Below, one piece after another: positions 52,801-60,255 of a stretch of 64,000 nucleotides of DNA (positions within the stretch are counted from its first letter, which is position 1; the number at the start of each line of letters is the position of its first letter). The notes beneath the pieces were generated by a model, which saw only the letters and a program-made list of their open reading frames with translations, ran no database searches and was not told the DNA's origin. Both the position numbers and the translations under genes were made by a program. The stretch covers positions 310,001 to 374,000 of the forward strand of contig SBGP01000095.1 of NCBI GenBank assembly GCA_006226595.1, in the 5' to 3' direction. The DNA is from Deltaproteobacteria bacterium. GTDB lineage: Bacteria > Myxococcota_A > UBA796 > GCA-2862545.

Positions 52801-55800
52801 CGCGGCCACCGCCGCCTGGAAGGCCGCGGCGAGCAGACCCTGAACCGACGGGAGCAGCGCCTTCGCAAAGGCATCGGCGTCGACGTCGGCCATGCCGAGC
52901 TTGGCGGCCTCGGAGAGGAAGCTCGTCACCGCCGCGTCAGAAGTGCCGGCGGGCACGGCCTGAGCGACCGGTGCCGGCGCGGCAACCGGGGCCGGAGCGG
53001 GCGCGGGCGCGGCACTCTGCGGGCGGGTCGCGCCGATGCGCGCAGCCACCCAGTCGATGATGGCGCGCAGCGTCTTGTAGTCGGAGATCCGGAACGAGTC
53101 GTCGCGCTCGATGCCGTAGGTGTCGCGCACCGTGGCGAAGATCTCGGCCTGCTTCACGGTGTCGATGCCGAGGTCGGCCTCGAGCTCGAACTCGAGGTCG
53201 AGGTCCTCGACGTCGTAGCCGGTGGCCTTGGCGACGATGGCGAGGATGCCCGCGGTGACGTCGGGCTTGGCCTCGGTCGGGAGCGGCGCTTCCTGGGTGT
53301 CGACGGCGGCGATGGCCGCGGTGGTCGCGGTGCGCGCCTCGGTATCGATGAACAGGTCCGGCACCGCCGCGCCCGAGCTCGCCTTCACCGGGAATCCGGC
53401 GACGAGCAGGCCGGCGAGGCCATCGCGGAAGGACCACAGGCCGCCGCGCTTCGGGTGGTTCGTGTACAGCGCGCGATGCGGACGGCGCTTTAGGATGGAC
53501 ACCGCAAAGCCCGTGAGCGCGCGCTTCGGGCCACACTCGAGGAAGATGCGGGCGCCATCGGCGTACATGCGCTCGATCTGCGCGGTCCACTCGACGGGCG
53601 CGCTGATCTGGCGGGAGAGCAGGTCGATGATCGCGTCCTCGGCGCCGGGACCGGACGGGTAGTACTCGGCGGTCACGTTGGTCGTGATCGGACGGCGCGG
53701 CGCGCTCATGCCGAGGCGCTTGAGCACCTTGGCGAGCGGCTCGCTGGCCGGCGCCACGATGGCCGAGTGGAACGCGTGGCTCACCGGCAGCGGGTACACG
53801 GTGATGTTGCGGGCGCGGAAGCGCTCCATCGCCTCTTCCACCGCGTCGCTGGCACCGGCGATGACCGTCTGGGACGGGCAGTTCTTGTTCGCGGCGATGA
53901 CGTAGCCCTCGACCTCGGCGAGGATCTCCTCGACGGTCTCGGTGCTGGTCGCGATGCCGGCCATCTTTCCGGGGTCGTCGATCTGGATGCTCGCCATCTC
54001 GCGACCACGTGCGGCGACCGCGAGCAGTGCCTGCTCGAAGGTCATGATGCCGGCGGCGACGGCGGCGCCGTACTCACCGAGGGAGTGGCCAGCGACCATG
54101 TCGGGAGCGATGCCGAAGCCCGCGAGCAGCCGCAGGATGGCGACGTCGACGGTCAGCGTCGCGGGCTGCGAGTACTGCGTCTGGCGCAGCTGATCCTCGC
54201 GCGCCGCCTTGTCCATGCCCTCCTCGAACTTGATGAGCTCGGTGATGGTCATGCCGAGGTGCGGCTTGCAGATGCGGTCGGCCTCCTCGAAGGTCTGCGC
54301 GACGATCGGGTAGGCCTCGGCGAGGTCGAGCCCCATGTCGAGGTACTGCGAGCCCTGGCCCGTGAACAGCATGGCGAGCTTGCCGTCGACCGGGGTGTCC
54401 TCGAAGTAGATCGCACGGGCGCGGAGCATGTCCGGGTTGCTGCCCTTCGCGATCACCTTCTTCGAGCGGTCGATCTGCGCCTGCAGCTCTTCCACGGTCT
54501 TCGCGGCGGCGGCGATGCGCAGCGGCGCGGAGGGGTTGAACGGCGCGGTCTGGCCCGCGGCGATCTTGTCGAGGTTGGCGAGCACCTCCGCGGCGTCACG
54601 GCCCGACGTGGCCCACAGGCCCTCGGGAAGCGGGCGGGACACGACCTCGATGCGCGGCGGAGCGGCCACGGCCGCGGGCTGGGCCGCCAGAGCCGGAGCC
54701 GGGGCGGGCGCAGCGGGGGTCGGGTGCTGGAACTGGACCACGGGCTCGACGGTGCGCGGGTTGGCGGGCACGGTCTGCTGGGGCGGCGGCGTGAGCGCGG
54801 CCGAGCGGTTGAGGCGCTGACCGGCGAAGCTCTCCATCACCACGTGGAAGTTGGTGCCACCGAAGCCGAAGGCGGACACACCCGCACGGCGAATGCCATC
54901 CGGCGTCTCGGGCCAGGGCTCGGCCTTCGTCTGGACCTTGAACGGCACGGTGTCGAAGGGCACGTCCGGGCGAGCCTCGGAGAAGCCCAGGCTCGGCGGA
55001 AGCACGCCGTGGTAGAGCGCGAGCGCGGTCTTGATGATGCTCGCCGCGCCCGCGGCGGACTTGAGGTGGCCGATCATCGACTTCACGGAGCCGAGGCGCA
55101 CCGGTCCGCGGTCGCCGCGGTGTCCACCGCCGATGAGCTCGGTGAGCGCCTCGACCTCGACCCGGTCACCCACGACGGTGGAGGTGCCGTGGGCCTCGAT
55201 GAGGTCGACGGAGGTCGGGTCCACACCGGCGGCCTTGTAGGCGCGACGCAGGGCGCGCATCTGGCCCTTGATGTTCGGGGCGGTGATGCCCTTGCCCTTG
55301 CCGTCGGAGCTCGCGCCGATGCCGCGGATGATGGCGTACACGCGGTCGCCGTCACGCTCGGCGTCCTCGAGACGCTTGAGGATCAGGATGCCCGCACCCT
55401 CGCCCATCACGAAGCCGTTGGCGCCGGCATCGAAGGGCGTGGAGCGGTCGGGGGACAGCGCGCCGATCTTGCAGAACTTCACGTAGGTCGGGAGGTTCAT
55501 GCTGCGGTCGGCGCCGCCGGTCACCGCGAGATCGAAGTCGTGGTCCTGCAGGCCCTTGATCGCCGACTGCACGGCAGCCATGGAGCTGGCGCAGGCCGCA
55601 TCCACCGTGAAGTTGGCGCCGCCGAGGTCGAAGGCGTTCGCGATACGGCCGGCGATGACGTTCGACAGCTCGCCGGGCATGGAGTCCTCGTCCACCTCCG
55701 GCAGGCCCTGCTTGTAGGACTTCTCGAAGTCCGCGAGCATCTTGTCGCGCGCCGCCGCGGGCAGGTCGCGGATGCCGGCAACGGCCTCGAGCTTCTTCTT

Positions 55801-57438
55801 CACGTCCGGCCAGTTGAGACGCAGGGCGTAGTCGTCCTTGATCTCGCCGCCGAGGCTGTTGCCGAGGATGACGGCGCAGCGCTCGCGGTCGAACTCGCGG
55901 CCCGGGGACCGACGGTCCACCTTGAGCCCGGCGTCCTCGAGGGCCTCGGCCACCGACGCGAGCGTGATCTGCTGCACGGGGTCGACCTGGCGGGCGACCT
56001 TCGGCGGGATGCGGAAGCGCTTGGAGTCAAACTCGAAGTCGGTGAGGAAGCCGCCGATGGTCGTGTAGGTCTTGTCCGGCGCGTTCGGGTCGGAGTCGAA
56101 GTACAGGGCCGGGTCCCAGCGCTCGGTCGGCACCTGGGTGATGGCGCTCACGCCGCCGGCGATGTTGGCCCAGAACTCGGCCATCGAGTTGGCCTTGGGC
56201 ATGCGGCAGCCGATGCCGATGATCGCGACCGCGCCTGCCTTGTGGTCCTCGCGGATGGTCTCGACCACCGTCTCGACCTGCGGAGCGTCCGGGCCGACCG
56301 CGGTGAGCGCGGCGAGCGAGGTCGGAGGCATCGACAGCAGCGGAGGCAGCGTCGCCACCGGGCTGATCGCGTCGTCGTCCTCCTGCGGGATCAGGCTCGC
56401 CGTCGGCGGTTCCGGGATCGGCTGGAGCAGGTCCTCGGTGGGCAGACCCAGGGCCTCGGCGCGGCCGAGCAGGCGCGTGCGCGCCGCCTCGAGCTCGGCG
56501 GGGGTCGCGGAGACCGCGGTCCCGAGGGCGATGGCCGCCTCGAGCGGTCCACCGACCACACCGCGGGAGCACCACACGGCTTCCTGCCACAGGGTGCCGC
56601 TGCCAACGAGGCCCTTGGCGCTCGCGGCGGCCGCGGGATGGGCGAGCAGCGAGGCGCACGGGGCCGGGCGGAAGGTCTCGAGAGGAGTCGCCTGACGCGC
56701 GCGAATGCCCCAGCGTCCCCACGCTGCGACGTAGGCACGCACGATGCCCTCGAGGCTGCCGAAGCGCTGCGCGAGCTCGTGCGCGAGCGCGGTCCCCTGG
56801 CCCACCAGCCACGGAGAGGTCTGCACGTCACCGGTCTCGTACACGTCTGGCAGCGTGAGCGGGTCGGTGCCCGCGGAGAGCTCCCGAAGCACGGGCGCGG
56901 TCGCCGGGTGGCACGCGCGCCAGCCGCCGATCACGTGGGTCAGCTCGTCGTCCGCGAGGAGCAGGCGCCGGCGCAGGGCCGATGGAAGGCCCATCTCGGG
57001 CACGGCGAGGTGCTGGCCGACGAGCAGCGCGCCACGGCCGCCGAGTGCAGCAGCAGCGGCAGCGGTGTGGGGTCCGAGGCCCGCGTCGAGCACGATGCGC
57101 GACGGATCACTCGCCGCGGCGAGCAGCTCGAGTCCATCGACCTCGGCGCCACGTCCGCCCGCCTCGCGGCCCTTGAGCACGATGCCCGCGAAGCCGTCCG
57201 GGATGTCCGCGGAGGTCGTCTCGAGCCAGGTCTCTCGTCCCTGCACGGGCTCACCGCCGACGCGCACCAGGCCCGCCGCCGCCGGCGGCTCCTGATCGGC
57301 GCGGATCCGCGCCCATGCGCCCTCCGGCAGGTCGACTACCCGACGCGTCACGTCGACGACCGGGACACCACCCGCCGCAAGCACCGTAGGAACAAGAGAA
57401 GCCGCATGCGGCGGCAGAAGCACGAAGATCGCGCTCAT
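46900..57438 (-). CDS. Single-chain iterative lipid/polyketide synthase: NMO-KS-AT-ACP-KS-ACP3-KR-DH-PPTase
   Basis: This 3512-residue protein has these domains in order. NMO-like (about 1-330, LKGREAGG). KS1 (403-870; C616, H750, H791 in GHLKSAAG). AT (1021-1320; GHSLGEYG with S1119, HAFHS). ACP1 (1393-1468). KS2 (1603-2065; C1809, H1957, H1997). ACP2-4 (2162-2237, 2288-2362, 2406-2480). KR (2585-2995; TGGARGIS, S2917, Y2930). DH (3020-3275; H3044). A 4'-phosphopantetheinyl transferase (3320-3512; GVDLEK and WSIKEAVLKA) closes it. KS, AT, tandem ACPs, KR and DH resemble PUFA synthases; a C-terminal PPTase resembles enediyne PKSs. All four ACP sites read GIDTVKQ: Thr instead of Ser (T1427, T2196, T2322, T2440). 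No thioesterase is seen. GGGAG precedes ATG 57438. The product is unknown. Confidence 0.95.
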   Translation of the reverse strand: MSAIFVLLPPHAASLVPTVLAAGGVPVVDVTRRVVDLPEGAWARIRADQEPPAAAGLVRVGGEPVQGRETWLETTSADIPDGFAGIVLKGREAGGRGAEVDGLELLAAASDPSRIVLDAGLGPHTAAAAAALGGRGALLVGQHLAVPEMGLPSALRRRLLLADDELTHVIGGWRACHPATAPVLRELSAGTDPLTLPDVYETGDVQTSPWLVGQGTALAHELAQRFGSLEGIVRAYVAAWGRWGIRARQATPLETFRPAPCASLLAHPAAAASAKGLVGSGTLWQEAVWCSRGVVGGPLEAAIALGTAVSATPAELEAARTRLLGRAEALGLPTEDLLQPIPEPPTASLIPQEDDDAISPVATLPPLLSMPPTSLAALTAVGPDAPQVETVVETIREDHKAGAVAIIGIGCRMPKANSMAEFWANIAGGVSAITQVPTERWDPALYFDSDPNAPDKTYTTIGGFLTDFEFDSKRFRIPPKVARQVDPVQQITLASVAEALEDAGLKVDRRSPGREFDRERCAVILGNSLGGEIKDDYALRLNWPDVKKKLEAVAGIRDLPAAARDKMLADFEKSYKQGLPEVDEDSMPGELSNVIAGRIANAFDLGGANFTVDAACASSMAAVQSAIKGLQDHDFDLAVTGGADRSMNLPTYVKFCKIGALSPDRSTPFDAGANGFVMGEGAGILILKRLEDAERDGDRVYAIIRGIGASSDGKGKGITAPNIKGQMRALRRAYKAAGVDPTSVDLIEAHGTSTVVGDRVEVEALTELIGGGHRGDRGPVRLGSVKSMIGHLKSAAGAASIIKTALALYHGVLPPSLGFSEARPDVPFDTVPFKVQTKAEPWPETPDGIRRAGVSAFGFGGTNFHVVMESFAGQRLNRSAALTPPPQQTVPANPRTVEPVVQFQHPTPAAPAPAPALAAQPAAVAAPPRIEVVSRPLPEGLWATSGRDAAEVLANLDKIAAGQTAPFNPSAPLRIAAAAKTVEELQAQIDRSKKVIAKGSNPDMLRARAIYFEDTPVDGKLAMLFTGQGSQYLDMGLDLAEAYPIVAQTFEEADRICKPHLGMTITELIKFEEGMDKAAREDQLRQTQYSQPATLTVDVAILRLLAGFGIAPDMVAGHSLGEYGAAVAAGIMTFEQALLAVAARGREMASIQIDDPGKMAGIATSTETVEEILAEVEGYVIAANKNCPSQTVIAGASDAVEEAMERFRARNITVYPLPVSHAFHSAIVAPASEPLAKVLKRLGMSAPRRPITTNVTAEYYPSGPGAEDAIIDLLSRQISAPVEWTAQIERMYADGARIFLECGPKRALTGFAVSILKRRPHRALYTNHPKRGGLWSFRDGLAGLLVAGFPVKASSGAAVPDLFIDTEARTATTAAIAAVDTQEAPLPTEAKPDVTAGILAIVAKATGYDVEDLDLEFELEADLGIDTVKQAEIFATVRDTYGIERDDSFRISDYKTLRAIIDWVAARIGATRPQSAAPAPAPAPVAAPAPVAQAVPAGTSDAAVTSFLSEAAKLGMADVDADAFAKALLPSVQGLLAAAFQAAVAARPAPASTPVPPTFDAVYSTHGAPAGAPHQMERVRGASEASRAESPAAAGGTPVARTRVVCTGASAGLPGGDAVFGADNLARILSGENRIDKLGERAKQFLELDLVRLVKDPQTGEGSFLPVESEEQVIRLAGQKAAFDLREWGVPDRLIEALDITTQLAAAAGLEALRDAGIPLVKTYKTTATGKKVPTGWGLPEPLRDGTGVIFASAFPGYSRLIEKMQANGADADGHFDRRILFQILSMGHSQFAQMIGARGPNTALNAACASTTQALTIAEDWIRLGRAERVLVIGADDVTNEQMLKWIGGGFMAAGAATTEAEVENAALPFDARRHGMILGMGAVGMVLETADEAAARGVRPVGELLGSVVVNSAFHGTRLDRDHIAGAMAKLVREVSARTGETPADIAKHAMFMSHETYTPARGGSAGAEISSLREAFGPAANQITVANTKGFTGHAMGAGIEDAIALKALQYGIIPPIPNFKEPDPELGDLRLSKGERRGDLRFAIRLAAGFGSQLAVSVWGKGAHADERLADKARRKAWLRHVTGYAHVEEVIEDRTLRALDADKDVQVPLVPDVSPAKHVVLPGEDGPRAVVLAEPSLEDPIELSEAPARPAAAASADVLGDLVALIAAKTGYEPDELDTDYELEADLGIDTVKQAEIFSELRERYGLERDDDFRLSDYPTIASLATYLQTQVGAGTGTSARPVKDPTSSLVPLPTDDTTDAVPVPPVAPAPSGGFGTAPSAAALQAELIAVIAAKTGYDPEELDPEFELEADLGIDTVKQAEIFSELRERHGIERDDSFTLADFPTIEGLAGYLAKAASGGRSSAPAPAPVADDLSEELPRDETSAEVPAPPVHGARSAESVQGDLIALIADKTGYDPGDLEPDFELEADLGIDTVKQAEIFSELRERYGLERDDDFRLSDFPTIAALSGYMASATAGGPAPAIDVPADEDATITLTSGITEEGYDPGANRAGDTMLEDPSENGMGFLDEDTDSQGRAWFAEEFEIPTGEEGFEAPDVHGMPGNIRIRRPVLVELPALRFVGEFSSVRVLGGGTVARSVRAEIKRQGFDVVEEGTADAIIDLFEDVHETFAAARALDGARPKRWVTLTRTGHFEGIYPLARAHADGARAGFTKALGREWDETAAQIVDVPPSVRPKECAVALVEELLGDGPPEVFLAEGARYGVEYVTEIPAAKGALPPNAVVLVTGGARGISFRCTLELARRGPLKLALVGRGAPGTEAFDEKSAKKAIKEELKAAHDRVTPAMVEERLRPLRKAEEIRANLAALTESGAEVGYFQADLASPDDIERLLMEVEERFGVIDVAIHGAGVEESRLIAEKDDAAFARVFDGKAVGGLALLEKLPPETYFVSMGSVAGRFGNPGQVDYAAANDALARTCLTRKKALHVDWTAWDDVGMAVRGGMKRLLEDRGVELLPASVGANLLANWVASKTAGELVVAGRLGDFLPPPTHRLLDSLEYVGDVVRATRTLSLDTDRWIADHAIDATPVLPGVVGVELMTAVARSANPGRVVVGASNVSFDQPAKLHRGDPLLLIIEAERISARAVRCRLSSERTLKTGRVQRTSHFTANVLFDEIETAQSLPSAFLPDEEIGSGAIYNRFFHGPVFQVLDQVLGAARDGLLVKGTCDSSKIAEGLATEPLALEAAFQAAGLHHMLESKAMALPSGIEAVHWLRRPAPGESVEITAQFDGSAYHIDVEGREGTILRVRGFRMAELGPLRPEDHFPPPPGGRPQAFPTPTSRRASPNGAVAHARWGEDPTPWLTADEIAALSARGVESRVKDRIAGRIAAKRAIQRMTGLDPHSLRIPSAESGEPMVEGADVHVSISHRDGMAVAWAHKKQRVGVDLEKVEARSEAFLTDWFVDSERAALRDDPTLVTAAWSIKEAVLKALGTGMELSPRDVLVRDVFEGRARVILVQGPAERLEELGGGSLDVRWKVEDGVVTSFVRLAA
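49999..50955 (-). repeat. Three tandem ACP-coding repeats
   Basis: ACP2, ACP3 and ACP4 coding units occupy 50728-50955, 50353-50577 and 49999-50223. Each repeats nearly the same DNA around ADLGIDTVKQAEIFSELRER. Linkers of about 45-50 residues, Ala/Pro/Asp-rich, separate them. ACP1 (53035-53262) is more diverged (AEIFATVRDT), suggesting that ACP2-4 arose later by duplication. Confidence 0.9.
52645..52740. repeat. Cluster of hairpins within the synthase linker
   Basis: GGTGCGCC (52721-52728) and GGCGCACC (52733-52740) form a perfect 8-base stem with loop CGCT; 5-base arms GGGCG (52645-52649) and CGCCC (52653-52657) flank TAC. Between them lies a CGACTTGCTTCGCTCGCTCC stretch. The region encodes the ACP1-KS2 linker (about residues 1567-1598) in frame. 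Its residue makeup (Arg/Ser/Glu, ERVRGASEASRAES) differs from the Ala/Pro linkers nearby. Confidence 0.45.
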
Positions 57439-57541
57439 GAAAGAACTCCCGTGATCGGCGTGGGGGAGATGCGAAAGCGCACGCGCCGATCCTGCGGGCC
57501 CGTTCTAGCAGCCGAAGCAGGCCTCTTCACCCGCAAAACTG

Positions 57542-57563
57542 CCGATGAACACGCGCTCATCGG
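57542..57563 (-). terminator. Rho-independent terminator candidate
   Basis: On the minus strand CCGATGA and TCATCGG form a 7-base stem with an 8-base loop, followed by CAGTTTTGC. It is downstream of the lipoprotein gene ending at 57672 and upstream of the synthase start at 57438, so it may separate the two units. Confidence 0.45.
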
Positions 57564-57671
57564 AGAGTTGGCAGCGCAAAGTCGCGGGGACACCGGGCTC
57601 CGGCGCGGCGCATCCGACCGGGAACGGTTCATTTCGCACGGTGACCTGGCCCGCTCACGCGCTCTGGGAGC

Positions 57672-58460
57672 CTACTCGCCGACGACGGGACAGGCCCAGT
57701 TCGCCTCCGAAGACGCGTCCATCATCGCCATCATCGCGAGCACCTCGGCGTGGACCTCGGGGTCGGTCGCGAACGGCTCGATGCGACGCAGGGCGTCGTG
57801 CCAGCCCGCGAGCTGCATGCCCAGCGTCCACGGCTGGCCGGGGAGGATGGCAAACGGCGTGCGCGGGCAGGGTCGGCCGATGCCGGTGAGCGCCTCGACC
57901 CGCGCACTGTGCTCGTCCATGAGGGCCCGGGTCTCGGGATCGACGAGGGCCACGAGCCGTGGGATGTCCTCGAGGAACGCCGTCGTCCGCATCACCGCGC
58001 CAGGTCCCGCGAGCACCGCCTCGCGGTCGAGCACCTCTCCGTGCAGCCCATCCCCCGGCACCGGAGCGGTGAGGTCGACGCCGAGCGTCTCCAGCGCCGC
58101 GACGTGGGTCGCCAGCCCGAGCTGCAGGTACTGCCAGTCCTGAGCCACGAGCGGGTCCAGCCGTCGCGCATCGATGGCGCTCACCGACGCATGCATCGCG
58201 ACCGGCATCTGCATCGCGGCCCGGGTGTAGGGGTCGTTGGCGACGAGCCACGCGAGGGAGGCCGAGGCCTGGACCCGATCCTCGTCGGGAAGCTCGGCGA
58301 GGCGCTCGGCAATCCGAGTGATGGCGGCGGTCGTTCCGCGCACGTCCACGCGGCTCAGCGCGTCGAGATCGAGCTCGTCGACCGGCGCCTCGGGCACGGA
58401 CGCCACGACGGGTTGTTCGGCACACGCGACGAGACACAGGACCAAGCACAGACCACGCAT
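57672..58460 (-). CDS. Lipoprotein of unknown function
   Basis: The 262-residue product has a signal peptide with lipobox (LCLVLCLVAC). The mature protein is mostly helical, with an Asp-rich start (EAPVDELDLDALSRVDVRG) and two late Cys (RPCPRTPF and NWACPVVGE). I chose ATG 58460 for the signal peptide; GTG 58478 lies 5 bases after TATGGC and is a possible leaderless start. No family is recognised. A candidate terminator follows at 57542-57563. Confidence 0.7.
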   Translation of the reverse strand: MRGLCLVLCLVACAEQPVVASVPEAPVDELDLDALSRVDVRGTTAAITRIAERLAELPDEDRVQASASLAWLVANDPYTRAAMQMPVAMHASVSAIDARRLDPLVAQDWQYLQLGLATHVAALETLGVDLTAPVPGDGLHGEVLDREAVLAGPGAVMRTTAFLEDIPRLVALVDPETRALMDEHSARVEALTGIGRPCPRTPFAILPGQPWTLGMQLAGWHDALRRIEPFATDPEVHAEVLAMMAMMDASSEANWACPVVGE

Positions 58461-58547
58461 CGAGCCATCCAGGTTCACGACGGGCCATACCGCCGCGAAT
58501 CCACGGTACCTCCGCCTTCACGAGGCTTCGGGTCACGATGCGTCACG

Positions 58548-58775
58548 TCACTCGCAGGTGGCGACGCACTCCTCACCGGTCGGAAACGGCGCCCACTCGT
58601 CGCAGTCGTCACCGCAACTACAGCCAGCCATGGCCCGGCACTCGCCCTGCTCGAAGTAGAAGCCGAGCACCCGATCGCAGGGCCCCATGCGCTCGAATGC
58701 ATCGTTCGGCGGAGACAGTCGACACGCCTCTTCCCGGCAGCCTGCAACGCTCGCCGCCAGGATCATCATCGTCAT
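58548..58775 (-). CDS. Small Kunitz/BPTI-like lipoprotein
   Basis: The 75-residue product has a signal sequence and lipobox (ILAASVAGC). The mature part fits the Kunitz protease-inhibitor pattern: a first Cys, then GPC, GEC, a GC with an extra CGDDC insertion, EEC and a final ATC. In BPTI these six positions form the three disulfides (1-6, 2-4, 3-5). Kunitz domains are mainly animal proteins and rare in bacteria. I chose ATG 58775 for its signal peptide; longer starts up to 58826 exist. It lies 36 bases after the metalloprotease-like gene, so an inhibitor-protease link is conceivable. Confidence 0.6.
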   Translation of the reverse strand: MTMMILAASVAGCREEACRLSPPNDAFERMGPCDRVLGFYFEQGECRAMAGCSCGDDCDEWAPFPTGEECVATCE

Positions 58776-58810
58776 CACGCGCAGCACGCGACCCCGGTGC
58801 GCGACCGTGC

Positions 58811-59689
58811 TCAAGGCACCGTCCACGCATCATCGGGGAATACCTCGGCAATCAGAGCGGCAAGCGCCGGGTCGTAGGCCTGCAGCTCCTCGCGGGTATT
58901 CACGTGGTTGTGGACCCCGTTGGGCGGCACGGACTCGGCATTCGCGTCGAACCACGACTGCACGCCCTCGGCCCAGTACTCGGCCATGGTGTTGTCGGCG
59001 TAGGTGTCGAGGAAGCGCCCGTTCGCGAGGGCATCGTCGTAGGCCGCCTGGAGGCGGGACGGGAAGTCGCCCCCGAGCGGCGCCACGCCGAGGTTGTAGA
59101 TGCCGTGGGCGAACTCGTGCACGAGGATCGACTCGCCGGCGTAGATGTCGCCGGCCAGGTGCAGCACGTTCTCCTCGGCGCACGAGGTCAGCGGAATCGC
59201 GAGCGTGCCGCCGATGCCGCGAAACCGGTCCCAGTCGCTGTTCGGGTACAGGTCGTACAGCTGGCTGTGCTCGGGCAGGTCGGTGGTGACCTCGGTGGAG
59301 GCCATGATGCCCAGCTTGCCGCCGTTCGCCACGAGCTCCGCGTGCACGTCGGGACGTGCCGAGAGCATGTGGCTGGCCACCTCGCACACGACGGCGAAAG
59401 CAGGGGCGTCCACCTGGTCCGAGCCGATCACCGGCATGCCGCCGACATCGAGGTAGCGCGTGTAGAACGGGTCGAGGCCGAGCTCGACGGGCGGCGCCCC
59501 GACGGGGAGCGCGCACGGGTCGAGGTCGCCCGTGTCACCACCGGTGTCCGCGGTATCCGTGTCCACGCCGGTGTCGCCCGTGTCCGTGACGCCCGTGTCC
59601 GTGACGCCGGTATCGCTCGTGCCCGTGTCGCCGGTGTCCGCGACGGGCTCCGTGCACGCCACGAGCAGGATCAGCGACAGCAGCCTCAC
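58811..59689 (-). CDS. Putative zinc metalloprotease lipoprotein with Asp-Thr-Gly repeats
   Basis: The 292-residue product has a lipobox (LILLVAC), then about 38 residues of DTG repeats, a probable disordered or calcium-binding spacer. The core contains HEFAHGIYNL (HExxH, H191/H195) and a downstream glutamate in MAEYWAEGVQSWF (E237 or E241) as likely third ligand, a gluzincin-like arrangement. This would be a cell-surface metalloprotease. Its start overlaps the MOSC gene stop (ATGA at 59686-59689). The small Kunitz-like gene follows downstream. Confidence 0.75.
   Translation of the reverse strand: MRLLSLILLVACTEPVADTGDTGTSDTGVTDTGVTDTGDTGVDTDTADTGGDTGDLDPCALPVGAPPVELGLDPFYTRYLDVGGMPVIGSDQVDAPAFAVVCEVASHMLSARPDVHAELVANGGKLGIMASTEVTTDLPEHSQLYDLYPNSDWDRFRGIGGTLAIPLTSCAEENVLHLAGDIYAGESILVHEFAHGIYNLGVAPLGGDFPSRLQAAYDDALANGRFLDTYADNTMAEYWAEGVQSWFDANAESVPPNGVHNHVNTREELQAYDPALAALIAEVFPDDAWTVP
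59525..59641 (-). repeat. DTG-encoding short tandem repeats
   Basis: The DNA encodes about nine Asp-Thr-Gly units with Thr, Val or Ser between, in the lipoprotein spacer. Repeat length is irregular (9 to 15 bases), so slippage could change spacer length. Confidence 0.7.
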
Positions 59690-60255
59690 AGGCCCCGCCG
59701 CAGCACGCGGACCGCGTCACCCACCGCGACCTCGCCCGCCTCGATCACGGCGAAGTGCACGCCGCGCATCCGCAGCGCGCGACGCTCCTTGTCGGAGATG
59801 TAGCGCAGCGCGTCGAGGCCGAAGCGTGCCCGGTACTTCTTGCAGCCCGTGTGCGGCTTGGGCGTGAGCTCGAGCACCGCCTCGCCCGCCTGGATGCGGC
59901 TGCCGATGGGCAGGTTCACGGCATCGAGCGCGAGGTCCAGCACCAGGTTGTCCCCGAACAGCGCCAGGTCCTGGCCATTGGCGATGACCTCGCCGACCCC
60001 CGCCTCCATCGCGGTGATCTGGGCCTCGGGGTTGCGCGACCCGCGTGCCCAGCGGTCGTCGCCCAGCGGCGCGTCCGGCGCCAGACGCACGCGCTCCAGC
60101 GTGCGCCGGACTCCAGCCTCCGGTCGCTCGACGAGCAGCACCACCCGGCCCTCCTCGCGGGGAGCCTCGGCCGCGCGGGCAAAGCGCAGGGCCAGCTCGG
60201 CGCCACTCAGGTGCCGCGCCGGGTCCCCACCCTCGTGCTCAGAGCCCGAGCTCAT
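59686..60255 (-). CDS. MOSC-domain protein
   Basis: The 189-residue cytoplasmic protein matches the MOSC (molybdenum cofactor sulfurase C-terminal) superfamily: RVRLAPDAPLGDDRWARG, then TPKPHTGCKKYRARFGLDALRY with the conserved Cys of the family. MOSC proteins carry sulfur or bind molybdopterin; some (YuaD/YiiM type) detoxify N-hydroxylated compounds. The gene overlaps the membrane-protein gene by 17 bases upstream and the metalloprotease gene by 4 bases downstream, so all three are co-translated. No molybdenum-cofactor genes are seen here. Confidence 0.82.
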   Translation of the reverse strand: MSSGSEHEGGDPARHLSGAELALRFARAAEAPREEGRVVLLVERPEAGVRRTLERVRLAPDAPLGDDRWARGSRNPEAQITAMEAGVGEVIANGQDLALFGDNLVLDLALDAVNLPIGSRIQAGEAVLELTPKPHTGCKKYRARFGLDALRYISDKERRALRMRGVHFAVIEAGEVAVGDAVRVLRRGL

